Source: Pedobacter panaciterrae (GTDB taxonomy: Bacteria; Bacteroidota; Bacteroidia; Sphingobacteriales; Sphingobacteriaceae). From it: 64,000 nucleotides of DNA. This document shows, one piece after another, positions 48,450 through 56,981 of the stretch. A program made the translations under genes and the position numbers. The stretch is from contig NZ_JABMKW010000016.1 of NCBI RefSeq assembly GCF_013204795.1, positions 372,001 through 436,000 on the forward strand. The letters are read 5' to 3'. The notes under the pieces are model-generated. The model searched no databases. It saw only the letters and a list, made by a program, of their open reading frames with translations, and was not told where the DNA came from. Within the stretch, counting starts at the first letter, position 1. The number at the start of each line of letters is the position of its first letter.

Positions 48450-48532
48450 CGTCATCCTGAATTTATTTCAGGATCCTGGATTAGAAAGTCAGACCAGCGA
48501 GTGCGGGATCCTGAAATAAATTCAGGATGACG
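48450..48532. repeat. Perfect 27-bp palindromic intergenic repeat
   Basis: Arms 48450-48476 and 48506-48532 are exact inverted copies (CGTCATCCTGAATTTATTTC continuing to GGATCC), with a 29-nt centre. It resembles REP/MITE-like palindromes dispersed between genes in Bacteroidetes and lies between dapA and its terminator. Only this copy is in the window. Confidence 0.7.
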
Positions 48533-48556
48533 GAAAGTTTTAAAATATTATACAAT

Positions 48557-48592
48557 AAAAAAAGCGTCGCGATAATTCGGGACGCTTTTTTT
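48557..48592. terminator. Bidirectional terminator between dapA and the histone H1-like gene
   Basis: A 12-bp stem (AAAAAAAGCGTC, 48557-48568, with 48581-48592) with a 12-nt loop carries A and T runs on both sides. It lies between convergent genes. Confidence 0.85.
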
Positions 48593-48619
48593 ATTCATCA
48601 AAACAAAAATAAAGTGGTT

Positions 48620-48796
48620 CTAACCTTTATTTTTTGTTTCTTGAATCTCCAAACGAATCGTTTGAGCTAAGTTCTTAAGATCTTGCATACCTTTACGTAC
48701 ACGAGTACCTGCAGCGCTGTTCGCCTTGTTGTAGAATTTGTCGGCATCAGCTTCTAAAGCTGCTACAAGCTCTTTTACTTCATTAAATTTTTTCAT
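48620..48796 (-). CDS. Histone H1-like small DNA-associated protein
   Basis: This 58-aa frame encodes a short, lysine-rich helical protein (MKKFNEVKELVAALEADADK at the start, then SAAGTRVRKGMQDLKNLAQ). It matches the Bacteroidetes histone H1-like family, thought to bind the nucleoid or chaperone nucleic acids, in length, composition and the AGTRVRKG motif. A Shine-Dalgarno-like AAAAGGAG lies about 9 nt before the ATG, unusual among its neighbours and a sign of strong expression. A terminator follows. The DNA-binding role is inferred from the family. Confidence 0.78.
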   Translation of the reverse strand: MKKFNEVKELVAALEADADKFYNKANSAAGTRVRKGMQDLKNLAQTIRLEIQETKNKG

Positions 48797-48914
48797 CGTT
48801 AATTTACTCCTTTTAGGTTTTTAAGGTTTTGATTAATACTCTATTACTAAAGTAAGATGTTTATTTTACAAAAAAAACTTTTGGATTAATAAAAAAGTGC
48901 CTAAAACACTGTTT

Positions 48915-48942
48915 TTTTCCACATTATAGGGGGTTATGCACA
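48915..48942 (+). promoter_or_regulatory. Pair of DnaA-box-like 9-mers
   Basis: TTTTCCACA (48915-48923) and TTATGCACA (48934-48942) both fit the loose DnaA-box pattern TTWTNCACA, in the same direction 10 nt apart, in the AT-rich region upstream of the histone H1-like gene. A weaker TTATCCAGT follows at 48964. Binding is not shown. Confidence 0.3.
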
Positions 48943-49005
48943 ATTAATCCGCCAAAAAACAAATTATCCAGTTGAAAATCAGATAATTACAAAACAACAC
49001 AACAT

Positions 49006-49042
49006 AAAAAAGCCCCTCCAATATACTTAGAGGGGCTTTTTT
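49006..49042 (-). terminator. Terminator of the alpha-oxoamine synthase gene
   Basis: A 13-bp perfect stem (AAAAAAGCCCCTC, 49006-49018, with 49030-49042) and an 11-nt loop lie 14 nt past the minus-strand stop. Confidence 0.88.
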
Positions 49043-49055
49043 TATTGAATGAATT

Positions 49056-50297
49056 TTATGCTATTGAGAATTGATTCTCTTTATAGTATCCGCTTTTCAA
49101 TTTATCTGAAACCTCGCTAAAGGCATCTAATGTACGCTGTACGTCTTCCATTGTATGAACAGCTGTTGGTATTAACCTCAACTCAATAAGTCCTTTAGGG
49201 ATTACAGGATACACTACAATAGAACAGAATATTCCGTAATTCTCTCGCAGGTCCATTGTAAGCGCAGTAGCCTCCAATAGCTCACCTTTCAAGAACACCG
49301 GGGTAACCATTGTATTTGTTACACCTAAATCGAATCCACGCTCCCTAAGTCCTTTCTGCAAGGTAGTAGCAACATTCCATAGTTTCTCTCTAAGCTCCGG
49401 GTTGTTCTTTAACAGTTCCAGTCTTTTTAACAAACCAATAACCATTGGCATAGGTAACGCTTTGGCAAAAGTCTGAGAACGCATATTGTAACGGAAGAAA
49501 TTAGTCATCTCTTCTGTTGATGCAACAAATGCTCCAATACCAGCCATAGATTTAGCAAAAGTACCAAAGTAGACATCAACCCCATCAATACAGTTTTGCT
49601 CTTCATGAGTACCCGCACCTGTAGGTCCCATAGTACCAAAACCATGTGCATCATCAATTAATAAACGGAAGTTGAATTCTTTTTTAAGGTCAACAAGTTC
49701 CTTTAATTTTCCTTGCGCGCCCGACATACCAAAAACACCTTCAGTAATTACCAATATACCGCCACCGCTTTGTTCAACCAGCTTAGTTGCTCTTTCAAGC
49801 TGTTTGCGTGCGCTATCAATGTCGTTATGTTTGTACACAAAACGCTTACCCATGTGTAAACGTAATCCGTCAATAATACATGCATGAGATTCAGCATCAT
49901 ATACAATAACATCATTCCTATCCACAAGACTATCAATGATAGAAACCATTCCCTGATACCCGTAATTTAATAAGAAAGCGTCTGGTTTACCCACAAATGC
50001 CGCAAGCTCCTGCTCCAGTTGTTCATGGTATTTAGAGTTTCCCGACATCATGCGGGCACCCATTGGATAAGCCATTCCAAATTCTGCAGCACCTTTTAAA
50101 TCAGCTTCCCTTACTTCAGGGTGATTGGCCAAACCTAAATAGTTATTTAAACTCCATACCAGATGCTCTTTACCGCGAAAGTTCATGTGAGGGGCAATAT
50201 CACCCTCTAATTTAGGAAATGAGAAATATCCATGTGACCATTTGTGATGTTGCCCGATCGGGCCCATATGCTTTGCTATCTTTTCAAAAATATCCAA
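49056..50297 (-). CDS. Alpha-oxoamine synthase family PLP enzyme
   Basis: The 413-aa cytosolic enzyme belongs to the family that condenses an amino acid with an acyl-CoA (serine palmitoyltransferase, glycine C-acetyltransferase, 8-amino-7-oxononanoate synthase, cysteate acyltransferase). It has SLNNYLGLANHP, YGYQGMVS, AESHACIIDG, the cofactor Asp in LLIDDAHGFGTMG, and the Schiff-base lysine in YFGTFAKSMAGIG. Bacteroidetes use such enzymes for sphingolipid or sulfonolipid bases; the sequence differs from the short Sphingobacterium serine palmitoyltransferase pattern I recall, so substrate is open. It stands alone with its own promoter and terminator. Confidence 0.85.
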   Translation of the reverse strand: MDIFEKIAKHMGPIGQHHKWSHGYFSFPKLEGDIAPHMNFRGKEHLVWSLNNYLGLANHPEVREADLKGAAEFGMAYPMGARMMSGNSKYHEQLEQELAAFVGKPDAFLLNYGYQGMVSIIDSLVDRNDVIVYDAESHACIIDGLRLHMGKRFVYKHNDIDSARKQLERATKLVEQSGGGILVITEGVFGMSGAQGKLKELVDLKKEFNFRLLIDDAHGFGTMGPTGAGTHEEQNCIDGVDVYFGTFAKSMAGIGAFVASTEEMTNFFRYNMRSQTFAKALPMPMVIGLLKRLELLKNNPELREKLWNVATTLQKGLRERGFDLGVTNTMVTPVFLKGELLEATALTMDLRENYGIFCSIVVYPVIPKGLIELRLIPTAVHTMEDVQRTLDAFSEVSDKLKSGYYKENQFSIA

Positions 50298-50330
50298 TGT
50301 TATATGTATTAAGTTTTTTTATATTTTTTG

Positions 50331-50362
50331 CAAATTTAAGGTTAATATGACTGATACGCAAC
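50331..50362 (-). promoter_or_regulatory. Promoter of the alpha-oxoamine synthase gene
   Basis: On the minus strand TAAATTTG (50338-50331) is a perfect -7 box, and GTTG (50362-50359) lies 20 nt upstream as a one-mismatch -33 box. The start codon is 33 nt downstream. Confidence 0.55.
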
Positions 50363-50404
50363 ATCAGCATTTACCAAAGGCTAATACGCTATTATTATGC
50401 CAAA

Positions 50405-50435
50405 AAAGCCTTAACATATTTATTGTTAAGGCTTT
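50405..50435 (-). terminator. Terminator of the dcw operon after ftsZ
   Basis: A 12-bp perfect stem (AAAGCCTTAACA, 50405-50416, with 50424-50435) with a 7-nt loop lies 21 nt after the ftsZ stop, followed by a T-run on the minus strand. Confidence 0.85.
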
Positions 50436-50456
50436 CTATTTTTTTTATGTTAATAA

Positions 50457-52091
50457 TTAATCAACGTTGTCATGAAGGAATGAGTTATTAGGTCTGATTT
50501 CAGTAGATCCATCTTCATCATTACTTAAAGTAAATCTTGAAACCTGAGACTCAGATGAGTGCTGAACCTGTTGCAACTGCATTTGCTTACGTTTGTAAGC
50601 TGGCTCATTCTCTAACTCCTGCAAACCATTGCTGGTTCTTAATTTCATGCTCAGATCTTTTAATCTTAAGATTCTTTCTTTCGATTTTTTAAGCTGATCT
50701 TCTATTGACTCATCATTTTTGTCATCATCCAATCCTGCTTCCTGAACATCTTCTCTATGAGCTTCAACATCATTATTAAATACTGATGCCGGGGTTTCAA
50801 ATACAAAATCAGTTTCTGCAAGCTTAATTTCGAATTCAAAGCCAGATGACTCTTGTTGAGTTTCCTGAGCAGGTTCTTCTTCAATTAAGGTATGTCTTAC
50901 CACTGTATTTTCAGGCTCATCAGTTTTTCTGGCTTTATTGATATTAAATAAATCACCGAAAAGATCTGATTGCTTTATTTCTTCTTTGGCTTTCATAACC
51001 GGCTCCTGAGCAGGAACGTCAGCTTTAGGTTGTATGAAAGAATTGACAGGCTCTACCGGACGCACCATAGGTGCTTCTTCTGGAGTTAATAAAGAGATCT
51101 TTTTAACGTTCTTTTTATCTTCTTCACGCTGTTCTTTAGTTTGGAAGCCGGTAGCAATAATGGTTACAGATAATCTTTCACCAAGGTTTTCATCAATACA
51201 GTTACCCCAGATCAAATCAGCAGAAAGACCTGCTTTATCCTGGATATAATCAGTGATGATCGTTACCTCGTCCATTGTTACTTCCTGTACTCCTGAACTG
51301 ATATTTAATAGGATATATCTTGCACCTTCAATCTCATTGTCTTTCAACAATGGAGAAGCCAAAGCACCTTCAACAGCATTTAATGCTCTGTTTTCGCCTT
51401 CGCATGCAAAACTACCCATTATAGATACACCGCTATCTTTCATAACAGTACGCACATCTTTAAAATCCACGTTGATGTATCCAGGTACAGTTATAATCTC
51501 GGCAATTCCTTTTGCAGCAGTTGTTAAAATATCATCTGCCTGAGCAAATGCTGAACCCAAAGTAAGGTTACCGAATATTTCGCGCAATCTGTCGTTAGAA
51601 ATAACCAGGTAAGAATCTACATATTTTTTTAGTTCATCTAAACCATCGTTAGCCTGCATTTTACGTCTTTTACCTTCAAAGGAGAAAGGCGTAGTAATAA
51701 TAGCTACCGTTAAAATATCTAATTCTTTTGCAGCTTTAGCTATGATCGGGCTGGCGCCTGTTCCGGTACCTCCACCCATTCCTGCCGTAATGAACAACAT
51801 TTTTGTAGTGTTGCCCAGCATCTGCTTAATATCATCTATATTCTCTATGGCTGAATTTTTACCAACTTCAGGAATAGAGCCTGCACCCATACCTTCAGTT
51901 AAACTTGCACCAAGTTGAACCTTATTAGGAATAGGACTAAACTCCAAAGCCTGCGCATCAGTATTACAAATGATAAAGTCAACACCTGTAATTCCAGAAC
52001 GGTACATATGGTTTACCGCATTACCTCCACCGCCACCAACACCAATTACCTTGATGATTGACGACTTATCTTTTAACATTTCAAACTGCAT
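50457..52091 (-). CDS. ftsZ: Cell division GTPase FtsZ
   Basis: The 544-aa tubulin homologue forms the division ring. The GTPase core (about 1-330) has VGGGGGNAVNHM, the signature GGGTGTGASP and the catalytic NxD loop. A long, acidic, low-complexity linker of about 200 residues follows, ending in RPNNSFLHDNVD, a tail that is probably the FtsA-binding peptide but differs from the IPAFLR motif of Proteobacteria. Bacteroidetes FtsZ proteins are usually longer than E. coli FtsZ (383 aa) for this reason. It is the last gene of the dcw operon, 129 nt after ftsA. Confidence 0.96.
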   Translation of the reverse strand: MQFEMLKDKSSIIKVIGVGGGGGNAVNHMYRSGITGVDFIICNTDAQALEFSPIPNKVQLGASLTEGMGAGSIPEVGKNSAIENIDDIKQMLGNTTKMLFITAGMGGGTGTGASPIIAKAAKELDILTVAIITTPFSFEGKRRKMQANDGLDELKKYVDSYLVISNDRLREIFGNLTLGSAFAQADDILTTAAKGIAEIITVPGYINVDFKDVRTVMKDSGVSIMGSFACEGENRALNAVEGALASPLLKDNEIEGARYILLNISSGVQEVTMDEVTIITDYIQDKAGLSADLIWGNCIDENLGERLSVTIIATGFQTKEQREEDKKNVKKISLLTPEEAPMVRPVEPVNSFIQPKADVPAQEPVMKAKEEIKQSDLFGDLFNINKARKTDEPENTVVRHTLIEEEPAQETQQESSGFEFEIKLAETDFVFETPASVFNNDVEAHREDVQEAGLDDDKNDESIEDQLKKSKERILRLKDLSMKLRTSNGLQELENEPAYKRKQMQLQQVQHSSESQVSRFTLSNDEDGSTEIRPNNSFLHDNVD

Positions 52092-52157
52092 ATCTTTATG
52101 AATCAGTTATTTAAAAATTCGTTTTTCCTGTTCATCTCTCTATGTAATATTAACACT

Positions 52158-52199
52158 TTTTTAACAGGCGTTTTCCACAACTGTTAAGAATGTGGAAAA
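52158..52199 (-). promoter_or_regulatory. Interleaved inverted repeats in the ftsA-ftsZ gap
   Basis: TTAACAG/CTGTTAA (52161-52167 with 52181-52187) and TTTTCCACA/TGTGGAAAA (52171-52179 with 52191-52199) overlap so that each lies partly in the other's loop. In RNA they would form alternative hairpins or a pseudoknot 70-108 nt upstream of ftsZ. The second pair also fits the DnaA-box pattern in both orientations. Confidence 0.4.
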
Positions 52200-52220
52200 A
52201 TCGTGTTTTGTTGAAAAATA

Positions 52221-53579
52221 TTACGGCTTTATATAATCTTCATCGCTTACATTCATGTCATCCTTGATGAAATCCTTTGTTTTAGCTAGAAGTTTATCAA
52301 ATAATCCACCACCTGAACGTTTTACTTTCTCTTTATCTTTTGGTCGCTCTACAAATACTCCCGGTTGCTTCATTTCCTCAAGCAGCTCCTCAGCTTTTTG
52401 TATACCTTTAATTAATAAACCAACACTGGTAGCATACATCGGGCTTTTCAAATCATCATAGATGGTTTTAGGCATGTCTTCATATTTAGACAAATGCTCA
52501 TTCGGATATCCAACACGGCAATCTAATCCGGTGACATATTCAACCAACTGCGACAAGTGTTTCAACAACGCACCACCACCAGTAATCACCACTCCTCCGA
52601 TTAGTTTTTTCTCATATCCCGAAGATTTGATTTCGTAATAAACATGCTCAATAATTTCCTCCATACGGGCCTGGATTACATAAGCAAGATTTTTCACTGA
52701 AATCTCTTTAGGTTCTCTTCCTCTTAATCCCGGAACACAAATAATCTCGTTCTCTTTATTCTCTTCTGCAAGCGCAGAACCAAAACGGGTTTTCAACAAT
52801 TCCGCCTGGTTTCTCATCACAGAACATCCTTCTCTGATATCTTCAGTTACACTGTTACCTCCAAAAGGAATAACAGCAGTATGACGGATAATTCCTTCAT
52901 GGAAAATAGCGATATCGGTAGTACCACCACCTATATCTACCAAAGCCACGCCCGCCTCTTTTTCTTCATCGCTCAACACCGATTCAGAAGAAGCTAATGG
53001 CTCCAGTATCAATTCCTGAGTTTGTAACCCGGCATTGGTTACGCATCTCATTATATTTTTTACCGCAGTTACCTGACCGGAAATGATATGGAAGTTTGCT
53101 TCCAAACGCACTCCTGCCATTCCAATAGGATCTTTAATACCCGGCTCATTGTCGATAGTAAACTCTTGTGGCAATACATGGATGATTTCTTCTCCTGGGG
53201 GCATAACCAGTTTGAACATATCATCAATTAGCTTGTCAATATCCTTCTTTCCTATCTCATTATTTAATTCTCTTCTGGTCAAAATACCTCTGTGTTGTAA
53301 ACTTTTGATATGCTGGCCAGCAATACCTACATTAACAACGCGGATTTCGACGTTCGATTGCCCGCTTGCAAGTTCTACCGCCTGAGCTATCCCCTGAACT
53401 GTTTTCTGGATATTGGATACCACACCACGTGTTACCCCTGCGGATTCTGCTTTTCCTATACCTAATACTTCTATTTTTCCGTGTTGTGTTCTGCGACCAA
53501 CGATCACACAGATCTTAGTAGTACCAATATCCAACCCTACTACGATTGGAGACTGAGTGGTTAATTTTTCTTTGCCCAT
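52221..53579 (-). CDS. ftsA: Cell division protein FtsA
   Basis: The 452-aa actin-like ATPase tethers FtsZ to the membrane. It has phosphate-1 VGLDIGTTKICVIVG, a SHS2/1C insertion, DIGGGTTDIAIF, and GGVVITGGGALLKHL. The C-terminal end (DKLLAKTKDFIKDDMNV) includes an amphipathic helix in the position of the membrane-targeting sequence. It starts 51 nt after ftsQ. It is longer than E. coli FtsA (420 aa), mostly in the C-terminal region before the helix. Confidence 0.95.
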   Translation of the reverse strand: MGKEKLTTQSPIVVGLDIGTTKICVIVGRRTQHGKIEVLGIGKAESAGVTRGVVSNIQKTVQGIAQAVELASGQSNVEIRVVNVGIAGQHIKSLQHRGILTRRELNNEIGKKDIDKLIDDMFKLVMPPGEEIIHVLPQEFTIDNEPGIKDPIGMAGVRLEANFHIISGQVTAVKNIMRCVTNAGLQTQELILEPLASSESVLSDEEKEAGVALVDIGGGTTDIAIFHEGIIRHTAVIPFGGNSVTEDIREGCSVMRNQAELLKTRFGSALAEENKENEIICVPGLRGREPKEISVKNLAYVIQARMEEIIEHVYYEIKSSGYEKKLIGGVVITGGGALLKHLSQLVEYVTGLDCRVGYPNEHLSKYEDMPKTIYDDLKSPMYATSVGLLIKGIQKAEELLEEMKQPGVFVERPKDKEKVKRSGGGLFDKLLAKTKDFIKDDMNVSDEDYIKP

Positions 53580-53630
53580 AACTATATTGATTTGTTGAGT
53601 TTATTATTTCTGTTTTTCCTGGTATCTGTT

Positions 53631-54509
53631 TTAATTATCATCCTTTAGTTCTTCCGGCATCTCTTCGCGAACCATCGTATCTATCGGTTTCTTTTTCAGA
53701 GAATCTAACCTGGCTACCTCTGATAAAGAATCAATCTTGTTCTTTTCGCAAACAACCTGATTGGTATATTTTATATTGATGGTTTTATAGGTGTCCCATC
53801 CCACCTTCGGCATTGCCTTATCGTAAAAAGCGCGCAAATTCCTCATCTTAACTTCCAGTGAATCTGCAGTTCCCAAAATGATCCGCTGATTGCCTACTCG
53901 CGGCACCAATTGAATATCATTTTTATCATCTACAATCAATTGCTCGATCTGCTCATTCCATAATGTATCCTGTTCTATATAAAATGCGGTTTTATACAGA
54001 TCCTTAGCCAGCTTGGTAATCAACGTATCTACCTTACCACTAAAATGCTCCATTATTTTTCCGTTTGCCACCAATACGCTGGCTGTAAAATTTGGAGAAA
54101 TAGGCATTTTCATTCCATTCCTATCGATATAAAAATCCTGATCACTCGCATTTATGACCCTTAATATCGGCTGGCGCTGTTTCACGTTAATATGAATTAC
54201 CCCATTCATATCTGCGTAAACTGTTGCAAAAGCGATATAAGGATTCGCCTTTAATTTTTGTTCTATTTCTTCCAGATTAATCTGCTCCAGTTTCTTACCA
54301 ATCAATATACCCTGACTCTGTTTTAAAATTGCATCTACTTCTTCCCTTTCAATAAAGTTATCCGCTCCCGGAATTAAGATTTTAATATTGGTACAAGTCA
54401 CAGTATCTTTCTTAATGCTCACAAAACTCATGAGCACTATAATTCCAGCCAGACTAACTATCCAGGCAAAACCTTTAAATACCGATTTCCAATTTATCCT
54501 CTTAAGCAT
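53631..54509 (-). CDS. ftsQ: Cell division protein FtsQ/DivIB
   Basis: The 292-aa single-pass protein has an N-terminal membrane helix (residues 13-32), a POTRA domain (about 38-110) with the pattern NFIEREEVDAILKQSQG and ANPYIAFATVYADMNG, and a beta domain extending to about 260. It links early and late division proteins in the periplasm. It overlaps murC by 8 nt. Homology is weak across phyla, but the position in the cluster makes the assignment firm. Confidence 0.88.
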   Translation of the reverse strand: MLKRINWKSVFKGFAWIVSLAGIIVLMSFVSIKKDTVTCTNIKILIPGADNFIEREEVDAILKQSQGILIGKKLEQINLEEIEQKLKANPYIAFATVYADMNGVIHINVKQRQPILRVINASDQDFYIDRNGMKMPISPNFTASVLVANGKIMEHFSGKVDTLITKLAKDLYKTAFYIEQDTLWNEQIEQLIVDDKNDIQLVPRVGNQRIILGTADSLEVKMRNLRAFYDKAMPKVGWDTYKTINIKYTNQVVCEKNKIDSLSEVARLDSLKKKPIDTMVREEMPEELKDDN

Positions 54510-55857
54510 TTGTCAACAGGGTTTTTAGTGGTTGTATCAATGTATCTATATCACCGGCACCTACAGTTAAAAGTAACTCAGGCTGCTTGTTCTTTATGCG
54601 TTCTACAACTAAATCTTTTCCACATATCTCTTTGTCTTTCAACGAGATCTTATCTAACAAATACTGCGAATTAATCCCTTCCAGCGGCAATTCCCTGGCC
54701 GGATATATTTCCAACAGTATCAAATCATCGGCAGTGCTTAAAACTTGTGCAAAATCATCTGCAAAGTCGCGGGTACGGGTAAACAAATGTGGCTGAAAGA
54801 TCACTGTCAGTTTCTTATCAGGATACAATTGTCTTACCGCGTTAAAGCAGGCCCTTAGTTCTTCAGGATGATGGGCATAGTCATCTATATAAATATGCTC
54901 GGGAGAATTTACGATATACTCAAATCTTCTCTTTACACCCTTAAAATTACCTACAGCAGTTTTTATCTTTTCGGGATCAATACCCAGTTTCAAAGCAACA
55001 GCAATTGCTGCCACCGTATTTTCTACGTTATGTTTTCCCGGAAGCATCAGGCTTATTCCTTTAATCGAATGATCGGCATCCTCATAATCGAATACAAAAC
55101 TTGCATGCTCCACCCTGATGTTTTTAGCCTTAACCTGCGAATCCAGATCAGCACTATAACTTATCGAACCGGCAATAGGCAAGCCTTTTTTAGCAAACAG
55201 GGTACCTTCAGGTTTTAGCTGACCGGCAAACAATTGAAACGACTCCTGCAATTGCGAAGCATCACCATAAATATCCAGGTGATCAGCATCCATAGAAGTG
55301 ATTACCGAAATATCCGGATGCAGTGTCAAAAATGAACGATCATATTCGTCAGCCTCTACCACAACCACATTGTTACTGCCAATCAAAAAGTTACTGCTAT
55401 AGTTCGTAGCTATACCGCCTAAAAATGCGGTACAGCCATAACCTGTGTCAGTTAAAATATGCGCAACTACTGATGAAGTAGTGGTTTTACCATGTGTACC
55501 GGCAACAGCAATACAAAACTGGCCTTTACTAATGATGCCCAAAACCTCCGAGCGCTTTTTAAGTTTAAAGCCATGCCCTTTATAATAATTCAATATTTCA
55601 GAATTCTTAGGAATTGCAGGCGTATAAACTATCAGTGTTTCTTTATCATCAGCAGTAAAGCAATTAGGCAAGGTATCCTCATTGTCGACGTAAGATATCA
55701 AAACACCCTCCTGCTCAAGAGCAGTTGTAAGGTTGGTCTTTGTTTTATCATAACCGCAAACAATACATTTTCTCTTCACAAAATAACGGGCAAGGGCACT
55801 CATTCCAATTCCACCGATACCCACGAAATAAACTCTTTTTATATTGTCCAGTTCCAT
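54502..55857 (-). CDS. murC: UDP-N-acetylmuramate-L-alanine ligase
   Basis: The 451-aa cytosolic Mur ligase adds L-alanine to UDP-MurNAc using ATP. It shows an N-terminal Rossmann start FVGIGGIGMSALARYF, the ATP loop VAGTHGKTTTSSVVAH, VVVEADEYDRSF, MDADHLDIYGD and the DDYAHHPEELRA segment. Its start codon shares one base with the murG stop, and its stop overlaps ftsQ. Length is typical. Confidence 0.96.
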   Translation of the reverse strand: MELDNIKRVYFVGIGGIGMSALARYFVKRKCIVCGYDKTKTNLTTALEQEGVLISYVDNEDTLPNCFTADDKETLIVYTPAIPKNSEILNYYKGHGFKLKKRSEVLGIISKGQFCIAVAGTHGKTTTSSVVAHILTDTGYGCTAFLGGIATNYSSNFLIGSNNVVVVEADEYDRSFLTLHPDISVITSMDADHLDIYGDASQLQESFQLFAGQLKPEGTLFAKKGLPIAGSISYSADLDSQVKAKNIRVEHASFVFDYEDADHSIKGISLMLPGKHNVENTVAAIAVALKLGIDPEKIKTAVGNFKGVKRRFEYIVNSPEHIYIDDYAHHPEELRACFNAVRQLYPDKKLTVIFQPHLFTRTRDFADDFAQVLSTADDLILLEIYPARELPLEGINSQYLLDKISLKDKEICGKDLVVERIKNKQPELLLTVGAGDIDTLIQPLKTLLTNA

Positions 55858-56975
55858 TATTCCTGCCCCCCCTTTCCAGCTAAAATTAAAACCTGTTGTG
55901 CAATCAGATTATCGGCATCAGGCAAAGCCATCTCAGCAATGTTCTCAGAAAATATCTTACACCGTTCCTTATCTTTTAGCAGCGACAATGCTTCAGGCAC
56001 CAGCGTATCTTCGGCAGAGTGATCTGTTATTAACATTGCTGCATTGTTTTTCACTAAAGCCAGGGCGTTTTTGGTCTGATGATCTTCGGCCACATTTGGC
56101 GAAGGAACCAGGATAACCGGTTTTTTAATCAAACACAATTCTGCAATGGTACCGGCACCAGCTCTTGATATAATAAGATCAGCAGCGGCATAAGCCATGT
56201 CCATCTTATTCAGAAATTCCAGAATTCGTACATTCGGATGAAAATTCAAACCTAAACGTTCCACAATTCCTTTATAATAAAACTTACCGGTTTGCCATAC
56301 CACCTGTACATCTTCCTTCAATAGCTCAGGCAAGTGTTTTTCAATGCTTTTATTTAAAGTACCGGCCCCCAGGCTACCACCTGTAACCAATATTGTTTTC
56401 TTAAGCGGATCAAGCTTTAGCAATTCTGCTCCTGCATGATGCTTGTTTAAAATATCAACAACATCTTTTCTTACCGGGTTTCCGGTTTTCAATATATTGG
56501 CAGCAGGGAAAAACTGATCCATACCATCAAAAGCCACGCAAACTTTAGCCGCCTTTTTCCCCAGCCATTTATTAGTTATACCTGCATAAGAGTTCTGCTC
56601 CTGTATCAGGTAAGGAATATTTTTTAAAGATGCAGCATACAATATCGGTCCTGATGCATAGCCTCCAACCCCAACTACAACATCTGGTTTAAATTCAGAG
56701 ATCAGCTGCATGGCTTTTTTAACACTTCCTAAAAGCTTAAATGGCAGGCCAAGGTTTTTAATAATAGATCCCCTTTGGATACCGCTGATATTTAAACCCA
56801 CAATTTTATATCCGGCAGCAGGTACCTTTTCCATTTCCATTCTGCCTGTAGCACCAACAAATAATATTTCGCACGCTGGCTCCATACGCTTCAGCGCATT
56901 GGCAATAGATATGGCCGGAAAAATATGTCCGCCAGTACCGCCACCCGAAATAATTACCCTTGTTGGTTTCATCAT
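55857..56975 (-). CDS. murG: UDP-GlcNAc transferase MurG (lipid II formation)
   Basis: The 372-aa GT-B glycosyltransferase adds GlcNAc to lipid I on the inner face of the membrane. Marks are IISGGGTGGHIFPAISIANAL, the VVGVGGYASGPI motif, TGGSLGAGTLNKSIE and ISRAGAGTIAELCLIKKPVILVPSPN, split here for length. It lies 6 nt after ftsW and overlaps murC by one base. Confidence 0.95.
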   Translation of the reverse strand: MMKPTRVIISGGGTGGHIFPAISIANALKRMEPACEILFVGATGRMEMEKVPAAGYKIVGLNISGIQRGSIIKNLGLPFKLLGSVKKAMQLISEFKPDVVVGVGGYASGPILYAASLKNIPYLIQEQNSYAGITNKWLGKKAAKVCVAFDGMDQFFPAANILKTGNPVRKDVVDILNKHHAGAELLKLDPLKKTILVTGGSLGAGTLNKSIEKHLPELLKEDVQVVWQTGKFYYKGIVERLGLNFHPNVRILEFLNKMDMAYAAADLIISRAGAGTIAELCLIKKPVILVPSPNVAEDHQTKNALALVKNNAAMLITDHSAEDTLVPEALSLLKDKERCKIFSENIAEMALPDADNLIAQQVLILAGKGGQE

Positions 56976-56981
56976 CTTATT

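Noticed and set aside
48800..49005. Chromosome origin at the DnaA-box-like cluster
   Set aside because: Only two good boxes, no dnaA/dnaN neighbours, and no AT-rich unwinding repeats distinct from the general AT-richness.
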